Of a stretch of DNA of 62,000 nt, positions 10,021-20,800 are shown one piece after another. A program made the translations under genes and the position numbers. Under the pieces are notes generated by a model, which saw only the letters and a list, made by a program, of their open reading frames with translations, ran no database searches and had not been told where the DNA came from. The DNA lies in contig CM043969.1 in the NCBI GenBank assembly GCA_014529385.2, positions 76,058,676-76,120,675 of the forward strand, in the 5' to 3' direction. The stretch comes from Adiantum capillus-veneris. Its lineage: Eukaryota; Streptophyta; Polypodiopsida; Polypodiales; Pteridaceae. How positions within the stretch are numbered: position 1 is the stretch's first letter; every line of letters starts with the position of its first letter.

Positions 10021-10245
10021 ACTCCTCCCGCATAACCTAATAAGGTCCGGGTCGGGAGATATTCAACGACTCCCTCATCACTCCTCCCGCATAACCTAAA
10101 AAGGTCCGGCCTGGGAGATATAGAGGCCTTTTACAACCAAACGCCCCCCAGACCGCAGCCTGCGTCGTTTGGAGGTGCTGAGAGTAACCACTGCTCAGGC
10201 TTCTTAATACTCCTCCCGCATAATCATCCAGGTCCGGGCCGGGAG
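10021..10245 (-). repeat. Three 37-38-bp stem-loop repeats inside J
   Basis: Copies at 10021-10058, 10080-10117 and 10209-10245 read ACTCCTCCCGCATAA (plus strand), a short spacer, GGTCCGG and a CGGGAG-type end. CTCCCG can pair with CGGGAG in copies 1 and 3. They fall in a weak minus-strand open frame (10037-10378), where they give repeated YAGGV peptides. No known protein domain is recognised. Confidence 0.7.
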
Positions 10246-11056
10246 TCACAACAACAATTATTTTACAAGCATACAATGAAACGCTCCCGCTCCCTAGGCA
10301 TCGGCCTGCGTCGTTCCGAGATTCAAACAATACCAAAACAGTATTTCTCACTTCTCCACCCGGGAGTAAAATCACCAATCATTGAAACCAGTATCAAATC
10401 AGAGTCAAACAATTCAAATCGGCACCAAGACAGGTTTAAAACAGATAGCATCCATTTCAAACAAATTCCAAACAAGTTCAAACAAAACTCAAACTTAATC
10501 GACATCAGTCTAGCTCGAAAAGTCGATTGACTTTCCATCCTGAAACCTGCACCAAAAATTAGGGTTAGGTTCATTCCATAAGGTCGTAGCCGAGCACAGC
10601 ATGGTCCATCAGCTCTTGGACAGTCAGTGTTTTTGTAGTGGCGATGGTAGTCCCAAGAGATAGCAATCACACCGAACCTCGAAGGTCATCTGATCGTGAA
10701 GAGACATCTACTGGGAGATGTCGAGAAACTTCAAGTTATAATCTGCTAGGGTTTCCATGGCAAGCATTTCAAGATACCATACTCTGCCAGAAGTTGCACT
10801 CCGAAGGAAGATGTCAGAAACCATACAACTTCGGGAAAAAATTTTCTTGAAAGCTTGCCAAGTACTTGGAGTATGCTGCTTGGTAGTTGTAGACATCAAC
10901 ATTTGCATGGCACTGCTTCTGAGAAAAAAAAAACAGTGACTTGAAACAAATCTTGATCCTTCTCTTGCAAGTGATCTTAATTGGCTTATGCCCTGTAAGT
11001 CACTGCGGTGAAGACGGGAGCGCGCTTGATGCGCGATGAAGTAAGGGTGGGAGTGG

Positions 11057-11176
11057 CTAATAAGTTGCAACATAAAAACGTAAAAAAGCGTGCGAAACGA
11101 CTCCAAATGTAGGAAGATAAAAAACGATGACGCTTTGAAGGACCATATAGTAGAATGGATAACGAGGGGATTAAGG
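11057..11176. repeat. Internal direct repeat of J, copy 1 (copy 2 at 12442-12559)
   Basis: About 118 bp (TTGCAACATAAAAACG through AACGAGGGGATTAAGG) recurs at 12442-12559 with only a handful of changes, 1.4 kb further on. The intervening block contains the putative captured gene fragment, as if bracketed by the duplication. Confidence 0.85.
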
Positions 11177-11483
11177 GGTGATTAAGGTGCAAGAGGGTGG
11201 GACACCAAACGTGTTTCGCGCATAATGAGCTCATCAGTGGTGTGGGTTTAGATACAAATGGAGGGGGTGAGCGAGGTTTTATAGAGGGGCAATTTGAGGT
11301 GGGATGTTTTTTTGGGGGGAAAAAGGGAAGTTAATGGCAATGTACTCAAGTACATAGGGAAAGAGTAAGGGTAGAAGGGGTGGTACTTGTTTTAATGGTG
11401 AGAGGTAGACAAGTTGTACCACAAAAAAGAGTTTAATTTCTTGCAGAGAATGGTGAGGGTGTGATTAGATGCCAAAAATTAAA

Positions 11484-11504
11484 GGGGGGGGGGGGGGGGG
11501 GGGG
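11484..11504. repeat. 21-base G run in J
   Basis: An uninterrupted run of 21 G lies between two copies of GATGCCAAAAATT (about 11468-11480 and 11520-11532). It could form a quadruplex and is prone to slippage or assembly error. Confidence 0.85.
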
Positions 11505-12017
11505 TGTGGGGGTGTGATTTGATGCCAAAAATTGTAGGGGGGAGAATTTGTTTACATTTAAGCGAGCAAGCAAACGATATATTTGGTAAGCGAGGCTTTG
11601 CAAAAAAGGAAGGAAGGCAGGGGATCATTGGATACGAGTTAATGAGGGTATGCCAAAACTTTGGGGAGTATAGAGAGCAATACTAGGGAGGGGAAAGAAA
11701 TTTGTGAGGATTTAATGGAGAAAGGCAAAATTAGGTAGGAAGAAGTTAAGAGATAGAGTGGAAGATAGGTACCAACCACTACTTCTCCTATGAGCAAGAC
11801 CATCATAGAGGGCCGCTACATCAAAGGTTAGGGTGTTCATCGGGGTGGTGCAAGGTATGCACAAGAATTTTATGGATGCTGGGCCCCGAGGTCCAACAAA
11901 TGGTGGGTCTAGGTAGGTGTGAGAGTGTGGGGTTGTACTGGCAAGCCCGAGCAATGGGATTACTGATACAGCAAGAGGGTGATAGCCTTCTTGTGGAAGG
12001 CGTAAAAGGTAGCTTGA

Positions 12018-12329
12018 AGGGGGTGTTTTCTTAAGTCAGAGAGATGGTTCCAAGAGGGAGGTACGGTTCTGATAGGTGACTTTGCTAAACACATTACGCA
12101 GAAACCCTTGTGGGTAGCCTTTTGTCCTAAGACGTTTGTAGAAGAGGCTGCGGATAATGAGGAAGCCATCCAAGGAGCTTTCTCTAATGATATATCTATT
12201 GAGTTCATTGATGATGGACACTTTTTGATGCGTAGGGTGCCAAGAGATCTAAGGGATGTAGTTATAAGCCTTGTCAAGTCCTTGACCGTAAGAGAAACAG
12301 TCACAAGGAGTGAGGGGGGAGAACCCTAG
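12018..12329 (+). pseudogene. Possible captured host gene fragment within J, identity unknown
   Basis: An open plus-strand frame of about 100 codons runs antisense to J. It includes IGDFAKHITQKPLWVAF, VEEAADNEEAIQ and FIDDGHFLMRRVPRDLRD, ending at a stop at 12327-12329. The amino-acid composition is that of a normal soluble protein and unlike the low-complexity frames around it. The GHFLMRRVP end recalls the C-terminal His region of alpha/beta hydrolases, but that is only a guess. No start codon of its own is evident. Confidence 0.4.
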
Positions 12330-12660
12330 AAAAGGAGAGGGTGGACTAAGAGGACTTAAAGATAAAGGCAGAGTAAGCCACCCTAGAGAGGGAGAGAGAG
12401 GGAGAAATATACGCGGAGTGTGCATCGCTTATATATTCAAGAATAAATTGCAACATAAAAACGTAAAAAAGAGTGCGAAACGACTTCAAATATAGGAAGA
12501 TAAAAAACGATGACGCGTTGAAGGACCGTATAGTAGAATGGATAACGAGGGGATTAAGGCTAATAAGTCCGGGTTGGAGGGAGAAGATACCTCGAATCAA
12601 ATTCCAATAGCTCTGTCTGCTCTTTTGTAGGACCGGAATGCTTTTAGAAAAGCACACGCC

Positions 12661-12676
12661 TGATGCTCCGATACCA
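12661..12676 (-). other. J primer-binding site
   Basis: The minus strand reads TGGTATCGGAGCATCA one base after the 5' LTR. The first 12 bases match the initiator-Met primer site except one. This differs from the TGGTTCC type used by chromoviruses B, C and D. Confidence 0.8.
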
Positions 12677-12677
12677 C

Positions 12678-13465
12678 TATCACAAGGCGGGCACCACGTG
12701 CCAAAAGAAAAAAACAGACTGAACAGACTTTTAACACTTCAATAACAACTGAACTGAAAGAGAGAGAGACGACACGCGACACGGAGTGGCGGAATTCCAC
12801 CCCATAGAGTGTTGGCCCCAAACCTTGGCGCCCCTTTCGGTATTTCTTTATATTGCATCATCAAAGTACAAGCCGGTACTCCAGACTCTGCACCTTCTCC
12901 AGGAAGCATGCAGAGAATGAGCCCTAGCCTCATATTTAAAGGCCCTTGGCCTAAAAAGCAGTTTACAAAAAGCTTTCAAACTCAAAAGCTTCTCGTCCAA
13001 AAAGCAGTTTACATGAAAAACTTTCAAACTCAAAAGCTTCTGGTCCAAAAAGCAATGTCAAAAGCTGCCAGCGTAAATCACGGAAATCCGTACAGGCTGC
13101 CATGTCATCATGCCAGCGCAATTTCGAAAATCAGCCTACTGCCCTTAGGGTTAGGGCTAGGGTTTTTGCAGTTTTAGGATTAGGGTTTTCAAAATTAGGG
13201 TTTGCAGGTTTTAGGGTTAGGGTTTCTAGAATTAGGGTTTCCAAAATTAGGTTTTCAGCAATTAGGGTTCCATAATTAGGGTTTCAGCAATTAGGGTTTT
13301 CAGAATTAGGGTTTCTGGTAGAAATTAGGGTTAGGGGTTTCTGCACTTGGGCAACCACGTCATCACTCTGTGACACTTCTTCTGTTGCTTGTTCTTCTTA
13401 GGGTTTAGGTCCCTCGGCCGGTAGCTCCGTTCTTCAGTAGGTTGACACGTCAGCAGTTTGTTACA
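12678..13465 (-). repeat. J 5' LTR (right copy)
   Basis: It matches 8878-9587 closely but has a longer array of TTAGGG-type units (about 13140-13340). Its inner end reads TATCACAAGG where the left copy has TGTCACAAGG. Confidence 0.9.
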
Positions 13466-13555
13466 CTATCGTATGCAAAGTCTTGTGGTTGCTCCTATTT
13501 GCTGAAATTTTCAGCCTATTGCATCTCTCTTGTACATACTTGTGGCTGAATTATA

Positions 13556-14488
13556 ATGGCTTCTTCCTCTTCCGCATCTGACACTAAAAGTTTGATGGAA
13601 ATCAAACGGTTCGATGGTCAAGGCTTCGACCTCTGGCAAGAACGCATGCAAGGTATCCTTTTCTTAAAGGATTGTGAAGATGCATTGGAAAAGAATAAGC
13701 CGCCAGGTTTGTCTGACGAAGAGTGGGCCATGTTGAATAAGAAGGCTATGGCCTACATCAAAATGGCTATCAATGATGACATTTTGACGGACATCAAGCG
13801 TTTGGACTTTGCTTATGCAATATGGCAAAAGCTAAAGTCCAATTATGAAAACACAACACCTGTGAATCAGGTGCATTTGATGCGAAAGTTGGTGAATATG
13901 CAGCTTGATGACTCGAAGTCAGCTTCTGAGCATTTGAGTGCTTTTACAGGTGTGTTGAGTCAGTTGCAGGACAGTGGGCTTCAGCAATTCGATGATAAGC
14001 TGAAAGCTATTTTCTTGCTTATGACATTGCCACCAACTTGGGAAACCTTAATTGTCTCCTTGAGCAACAATCCCACCCTCACGTATGACGGTTTGAGAGG
14101 ATCTATTCTCAATGAAGAGCTTAGATGCAAGTCTAGTGGGGAAGGTGGCAGTTCTGCTTACAATGCAAGAGGTAGAAATCAAAAGCGTGATACGGGCAAC
14201 AGGACTCAAAATAGAAGTAAGAGCAAGACAAAGGATAAGGATGTCACTTGTTATCAATGTGGCAGAAAGGGTCGCAAGAAATCCGATTGCAGGTATTTCA
14301 AGAAAGAGCAAGAAAGGAAGAAGGAAACGCAAGATAAGAAGAAGAAAGATGAGAAGAAAGGGGAGAATAAGCAGGTGATTCCTCCAGGGATGCTGAGAAT
14401 GCAAATGTATCCTCTAGTGTGGCCATTGAGGAGTTGTCAGACGTTGAGGAAATCTTGGTTGCGGCTTCATGCCCCTCAGATTTGGTGA
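13556..14488 (+). pseudogene. E gag
   Basis: Copia Gag from ATG 13556: MASSSSASDTKSLMEIKRFD, then the UBN2/DUF4219-type core (FDLWQERMQGILF, YIKMAINDDILTDIK, LMRKLVNMQLDD, FLLMTLPPTWETL). The zinc knuckle reads CYQCGRKGRKKSDC: the required His is Arg here, while K keeps GRKGHKKPDC. A lysine-rich tail follows. A frameshift near 14390 sends the last about 30 residues out of frame, and the correct frame resumes at 14419. Gag forms the particle that packages element RNA. Confidence 0.93.
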
Positions 14489-15066
14489 TAGCTAATGCAG
14501 AAGACATGCTTAACTCGAAGAAAGATGTCATTGATGCATTGCTCAGTGCTAATGATGGCCTATCCCAGTCATGGATAGTGGATTCTGGTGTTTCATTCCA
14601 TGTGACTCCATCTTTGGAGTGTTTTGCTACATATGCTGCAGGCAATTATGGCAAGGTGTACCTTGGTGATAATTTTGCTTGCAATATTGAGGGAATGGGT
14701 ACTATGCGTTTGGCTCTTACCAATGGTCAAGAGCTTGTGTTGAATGATGTTAGGTTTGTACCAGGCATTAAGAAAAGTTTGCTATCTGTTGGCTAGTTAG
14801 ATGCACATGGTTATACTACCATCTTTGCTGGGGGTTCATGGAAGTTGCTTAAGGGCTTTAGGCTTGTTGCAAAAGGGTTTAAAAGAGGTACTTTGTACTA
14901 TCTTCGATGCATAGCTTTGCCTGGCAAGTTTCTTGCTGTTGCTGAAGTTGCTTCACACACGGAATTGTGGCATAAGAGACTTGGCCATATGAGCCAAAAG
15001 GATATTGATGTGCTTTTCTCTTTGAAGAGGGTTGATGTAAAAGGCAAAAAACTTGGATTTTTGTAA
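14419..15066 (+). pseudogene. E protease and pre-integrase region
   Basis: 14419-14796 carries the aspartic protease motif SWIVDSGVSFHVTP (catalytic DSG) and VRFVPGIKKSLLSVG before a TAG stop. 14845-15066 carries the pre-integrase zinc segment ELWHKRLGHMSQKDI. The protease releases the mature proteins from the polyprotein; the His/Cys region helps integrase bind DNA. A frame break near 15055 follows. Confidence 0.9.
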
Positions 15067-15077
15067 CGATTGTCTTT

Positions 15078-15823
15078 ATGGAAAGCAAAAGAAATCTTCT
15101 TATTACTCTGGTGTCTCTCGCAAAGCTAATCCTCTTTTATCTTATTCACTCCGATGTATGCACTATGCCTGTTAAGTCTTTTGGTGGTGCATTGTATTTT
15201 GTTACATTCATTGATGACTGTACTAGGAAAGGATGGGTGCATTTGTTGAAAAGTAAGAGTGAGACTTTTTGCTTTTAAAAAGTTTCAGGCTTTTGTCACT
15301 ACGCAAAAGAGTACTAAGCTTAAATGTCTCAGATCTGATAATGGAGGAGAGTATGTATCTGCTGAATTTCAGTGTTTTTGTGATGAAAATGGGATTATAA
15401 AGGAATTGACAGCCCCTTATAATCCGTCTTTTAATGGTGTGGCTGAAAGGTATAATCGTACTTTATGCGAGAGTGCGTTGCATGTCGTCCACTGCTAATC
15501 TTTCCCAAGAGTTTTGGGGGGAGGCATTGAAAACTGCAGTTCATATTTGCAATCGCTCTCCTAATAGTACGCTGAAAAATGACATTCTAGAGAAGGTTTG
15601 GTATGGCAAACCTGCCTCTTATGATCACTTGAGAGTATTTGGCTGCGAAGCTTTTGTTCATGTACGCAATGACTTGAGAACAAAGCTTGATATGAAGTCC
15701 ATTAAAGGAGTCTTCCTAGGTTACGGGGAAGAAGGTGAAATGGGCTATAGAGTGTGGTTACCACATTTTAGCAATGTAATACGTAGCCGAGATGTAGTGT
15801 TCAATGAGGCGAAAATTGCTTAA
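15078..15823 (+). pseudogene. E integrase core
   Basis: Three overlapping frames make up one broken integrase: 15078-15278 ([20 protein letters not shown]), 15259-15498 (CLRSDNGGEYVSAEF, FNGVAERYNRTL) and 15434-15823 (FWGEALKTAVHICNRSP, FGCEAFVHVRNDL). The D,D,E residues are all visible but two frameshifts separate them. It ends at FNEAKIA. The acidic linker to RT (15824-16180) is decayed, with stops. Confidence 0.9.
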
Positions 15824-16237
15824 GAACGCTACAAAAGCTGATGCTGACAAGAAGTCAAATTTCAGCTTTTCGTGCCACCCATTGATGTTGAAAAAGAGCC
15901 TCATGATGCATTACCGCAAGCTGAAATCGATAATCAGCCGGTTAACCTTGAGCCAGAAGAGGTAGGACATGATTTTGATGCTCCTAATGAGGATGGACAG
16001 CCACCTGAATTGGCTGAGAATGATTTTCAGCAGCATGATAGAGCTTAAAATGAGTTGCCTTATGATGTAAAACCGTTGCCTGAGAATGTAGATCATTGGG
16101 TACGCAGGTCAACTCGTTTGAGAAGGCAACCGCGGAGATTTAACCCCTCTTTGGATCATGTAATGTTCACAGATTAGGGTGAACCTCTTACATACAAAGA
16201 GGCCAAATCATGTGAGTCAAGCAGTAAGTGGGAGCTT

Positions 16238-17281
16238 GTGATGCAAAAGGAAATGAAATCCTTGTATGCAAATGATACTTGGGATCTTGTGCCATTGCCT
16301 AAAGGGAGAAAGGCTTTTCCTAACAAATGGGTATACAAGATTAAGATAGTGGATGAAAAACCCAAGTACAAGGCAAGATTGGTTGCAAAAGGATATGCAC
16401 AGAAAGAAGGAATTGATTTTCAAGTAATCTTTCTCCTGTTGTAAAGCTTACAACTTTACGTGTCCTTTTTGCTCTTGTTGCGGTGCTTGATTTGGAATTG
16501 AATCAAATGGATGTAAAGACAACGTTTTTGCATGGTGACATTGAAGAGGACAGATACATGAAACAGCCTGAAGGTTTTGTAGTTCCTACACCCGAGGAAC
16601 TTGTAGGAAAACTGAAAAGGGCTCTTTATGGTTTGAGACAATCATCACGATAGTGGTATAAGAAGTTTGACACTTTTATGCTGTCTCAAGGCTTTAAACG
16701 TAGCCATGGAGATCATTGTTTGTATACAAAAAGGGATGAAGATGGTAGTTCCATCATACTTGTTCTCTATGTTGATGACATGCTGCTTGCCAGGAAACAT
16801 AAGATTAGTTTTGATGCTCTGAAATGTAAGCTAAATTCAGCATTTGCTATGAAGGATTTGGGTGATGCACAACATATTTTGGGCATGCGTATTAAAAGAG
16901 ATAGAAAGCTGAAATTGCTGTTTTTATCTCAAGAAAGGTACATTGCAAAAGTACTTGAAAGATTTAATATGGTTGATGCTAAGTCTCTTGGGGTGCCTTT
17001 ACCTCCATACACTAAGCTTAGCAAAGCAGATTGCCCAAAGGATAAGGTGGCATTAAAAGCAATGAAGGGAATCCCTTATGCATCAGCTTGTGGTTTTCTT
17101 ATGTATGCTATGGTTGCCACTCGTCTCGACATTGCTTATGCAGTGGGAGTTGTTAGTCGATACATGTCGAATCCTGGCAAAGCGCATTGGGAAGCTGTCA
17201 AATGCATTCTGAGATATTTGAAAGATACACAATCAGAGTGTATCTGTTATGGCAAAAGTGACTTAAAAGTTGCAGGGATAT
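16238..17281 (+). pseudogene. E reverse transcriptase (and start of RNase H)
   Basis: 16238-16444 gives WDLVPLPKGRKAFPNKWVYK and ARLVAKGYAQKEG. A frame break follows at VIFLLL, then a decayed stretch (LNQMDVKTTFLHGD) with a TAG in SSR-stop-WYKKF. 16678-17281 holds the catalytic YVDD (16768-16779) and PYASACGFLMYAMVATRLDI. It is cut at LKVAG by chromovirus B, and the frame resumes at 29045. Confidence 0.92.
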
Positions 17282-18382
17282 TATAACCGGCCTATACAAC
17301 GTAGAGGGTGGTACTATTTCAATTACCTGTATACTTTACACAGACCACTGAGAAGGGAAGAGAACACAGTTGCGTCCAGCGACTAGAATGTCACTGCGCA
17401 CACGAGAGTGACATCCTGTAGGCCCCAAAGACTGGCGCCCCTTTCGGTATTTCTTTATTCAAATTAAGGTAGACGATCCGACCACTTCGCACAAGCTTTC
17501 ACAAAGCTGTCCAAACCTGGCGAGGGCTGAAAACGCAGGTTTTCGACCTGATTTTGGTAGCATAACGGTGCAAAAACCCCTGTAGGTCAAAAACACCTGT
17601 CTAGGACGGATTCCCTCGCTATCTGGAAGCTTTCTGGTGAGCTGTCACAGAAATTCAGCGGGCTGTAATTCCCTGTTTTTCACTGTCGGGTGCCCAAAAG
17701 CCTGTACACGCATCCCAAGGCTCTCACAAGGCTCCCCCGGGGTTCCCTTGCAGTTTAGGTGCGAAACCCTAACCCTGCAGAAAAACACAGCAGGCTGTAA
17801 TTCGCTGTTTCGGATCGTTTTTAGCGGAGCGAACACGCCTACGCGTGTCCCAAGGGCTCCCGCACGTAATGGGACAGTTCCCCTGTGAATCGGACGAGTT
17901 TTCACGCGAGAAAACTCTCCAAACTCGCAATCTTTCGCGATGGAACTGTGCGTACCTGTGGGGGATTAGCAATTAGCTAATCCGGTTCTTATTCAGAAGG
18001 CTCTTGCCTTGGCAAACGCGCATAAACCCCCAGAATTGTACATGTTCATCTGAGTAGCCCATCTAGTGGGGCATTACCATATGTGCCAAAGGGGAGAGAG
18101 AGATGCACGAGAGCAAATCATCGCGCTACATGAGACAGAGGAGAAGGCAAGCTTTCCATTAAAGCTGTAGACGTGCACCCACTACTCACACACACACTGT
18201 AGCTCACTTATTGCAAAAATCAGCCTCCTCTCTCAAATTGGGCGCCCCCTCTTGCTGATGGAAGTGGAAAATCCACCTGGAACCGCCATGTGTCCAGTTT
18301 ACCCCTTTTGAGTTAATTCTCTAGTTCCCACTGACTTATAAAGTTCCCTTTTGAGTTAATTCTCTAGTTCCCACTGACTTAG
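17282..18382 (-). repeat. B 3' LTR, truncated
   Basis: It matches 27706 to about 28760 and then stops: the outer roughly 280 bp of the LTR, the polypurine tract and the end of integrase are missing. At the break a 42-bp piece (TTTTGAGTTAATTCTC...GACTTA) is present twice, at about 18305-18346 and 18347-18382. The shared AATAAAG/GGCGCC block lies at about 17418-17460. Confidence 0.9.
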
Positions 18383-20788
18383 AAGGCTGACATGAAAAGC
18401 ATTATGTATTTTCCAGCCTTCTGGTAGCTTTAATCTGTAAGCTACATCGCTGATCTTTTCTGAAATCTAAAAAGGACCATAATATCGCATACTGAGCTTA
18501 GGAAACAAGCGTTCCTTGCCTTTCCTTTTCCTTAACCTGGCCTTTTCAAAGCGCAAAAGCACCCAATCATCAAGTGAAAATACAAGTTCACGACGGTGAC
18601 GATCAACAACTTTCTTTTGTTGAGCCTGAGTCTTCTCAAGAGCAATCTTTATCTTCCTGTATGTTTCATCCATATCTTGCACATACTTGTCTGCCTCAAA
18701 AATCTTGTCCTTAGTCTGCAAAATGGGCGGGACCTTCTTTCCTCCTTCCACTATCTCAAATGGTGCTTTACCTGTTGACGTATGCACAATGTTATTGTAA
18801 GCATATTCAACCAATGGAAGGTGGTGTTCCCAAGTTGCCTTATGCTCTGACACATAACATTTGAGCAGGTCCAGGACAGTAGAATTTGCCTCTTCTGACT
18901 GTCCATCAGTTTGCGGATGAAACGAAGAAGAGAACTTTAGCGTAGTGCCCATGTTCTCAAACAATGCCTTCCAGAAAAGACTCGTCATACGTGGATCCCT
19001 GTCACTGACAATTGATTGAGGCATCTCGTGATATTTAAAGATATTGCTCATAAATATCTTGACCATGTGTTTTGGCTTTATCTTCTTCCTCACAGGAATG
19101 AAATGGGCCTGCTTACTGAACCTACAAATGATAGTCCAAATCCCATCATTGCCTGTTTGCGTCCTTGGAAGATCAAAGATAAAGTCCATTGCTATGCTTT
19201 CCCATGGCCTATCTGGGATCGGCAATGGCTGCAACAATCCTGGTTGCTTTTGTCTGTCAAATTTGACTTTTTGGCATACTAAGCATGATCTTACAAATGT
19301 GTCAACATCTTGACGCAAAGCTGGCCAATAGAAGAATGCCTCAACCCCTTTCACTGTCGCATCAATTCCACGATGCCCAGCATAAGGTGGAGCATGACTT
19401 TCCATCAAAATCTTGGGCCGTAACTGTTTGGTAATGCATAACTTTCCATGCATCATGAGAAAGTCATTCTTAACCAAATAGTGCTCATGATGTTGCCCAT
19501 CAACAAGCTGGTCATAGATCCTTGCAAAGTCTGAATCTTCAGCATATTGTGTCTTCATTTCGTCTAGTTCACAATGGTATGGAATTGACACTGCTGAAAT
19601 TTGGGGCTTTCGTGACAACGCATCAGCCACCACGTTCTTTTTCCCTTGCACATGCACAATCTGAAAATGGAACATTGACAAGATGTTTGCCCATTGCATG
19701 TGCTTCTCAGACAACTTCGTCTGTGTGAGAAAATATCGCAAGGTTTGATGATCCGTTTGGACAACAAAATCAGCCCCTAGCAGATAGTGTTTCCAACTAG
19801 TGAGAGCATGAATTACTGCCAGCAATTCTTTCTCATAGACTTGCAAGTTTCTTTCAGTCTTCAAAAGAATTCTGCTCTCATATGCGACTACTCGGCCATT
19901 CTGCATTAGAACTGCACCAAGACTATGGCCACACGCATCACACCTAACCACAAAAGGTTTTGAAAGATCTGGCAAAATGATTACCGGATTTGAAGTCAAC
20001 TTCTCTTTCAAGTGTTTGAACGCTAAAATTTCCTTGGCTGTCCACTTGAAAGTAACTCCTTTTCCTTGTAGTGCATGGAGTGGAGAAGCAATCTCAGCAA
20101 AATTTCGGATAAACCTCCTGTAGTAGGAACATAAGCCTAGAAAGCTTCGAATGTCATGTACGGACTTCAAGTCTGGCCATGACCTAATTGCTTCCACTTT
20201 AGCGGGATCCATGTGTACCCCATCCTTTGAAACAATGTGCCCAAGGAAGTGAATCTCTTGCAAAAAGAATTCACTCTTCTTCACATTAATGAGTAGCCTG
20301 TTCGTACGTAACTCATTGAAAGCTGCAGTCAAGTGATCCCTATGCTCCTCTTCAGATTTCGAATAGACAATCATGTCATCAAAGAAGGTACCCACGAAGT
20401 TTCTATGTGGTCTAAAAATTCTGTCCATCATTCTATTAAACGTGGCAGGAGCATTTGTGAGACCAAATGGCATAACAAGAAACTCATAGAGACTAAATGT
20501 TGTCCTGAACGCAGTCTTATGGACATCTTCTGGCCTAATGCGTATCTGATGGTACCCACTCTTTAGGTCTATTCTTGTAAACAATGACGCTCCCTCAAGC
20601 CGATCAAGAATGTCATCTATCCTCGGTATGGGGAACCTGTTCTTGATGGTATTCTTATTCAAGGCGTGATAGTCAATGCACATGCGCCATGAACCATCCT
20701 TCTTCTGCACTAAGAGTACAAGCGAAAAAAAAGGGGATGAACTGGGCTGAATCAGCTCCTTCTCTAAAAGCTCGTTGACCTGACTCAT
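18383..20788 (-). pseudogene. B pol: RT, RNase H and integrase
   Basis: 773 codons are open from 20788 to the stop at 18467. RT: WRMCIDYHALNKNTIKNRFP, catalytic FFDD at 20375-20386. RNase H: CDACGHSLGAVLMQNGRVVA, TDHQTLRYFL. Integrase: zinc HRGIDA...CLVCQKVK, core AMDFIFDLP, SIVSDRDPRMTS and HPQTDGQSEEAN, then the GPF end of the C-terminal domain. The stop after GPF is TAG where H has CAG. Recognisable integrase continues in frame (DVAYRLKLPEGWKIHN) to about 18384, where it fuses to the LTR, so the chromodomain is lost. Another TAG at 20798-20800 separates it from the upstream part. Confidence 0.95.
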
Positions 20789-20800
20789 AATCTCTTTCTA

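Larger units (their letters stand above)
8878..13465 (-). mobile_element. Non-autonomous LTR retrotransposon J (LARD-like)
   Basis: CTATC at 8873-8877 and 13466-13470 flanks it. LTRs are 8878-9587 and 12678-13465. On the minus strand the primer site (12661-12676) follows the right LTR and a polypurine tract (9588-9599) precedes the left LTR, which fixes the orientation. The 3.1-kb interior encodes no gag, protease, RT, RNase H or integrase that I recognise, so it must rely on proteins made elsewhere. It sits in the untranslated leader of E, so E could have stayed protein-coding after this hit. Confidence 0.88.

Noticed and set aside
10021-10245. CRISPR-like array
   Set aside because: Only three imperfect units with unequal spacing inside a plant retrotransposon; no cas genes and a eukaryotic context.
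10708-11106. 132-codon minus-strand frame in J as a possible J protein
   Set aside because: No recognisable motif, and part of it is the internal repeat, which is not open in the second copy to the same extent. Not supported as a gene.
17637-17972. Open frames on both strands of the B LTR (also 28061-28396) as conserved genes
   Set aside because: They are inside LTRs, and their similarity between 17.6 kb and 28.1 kb is only the LTR duplication.
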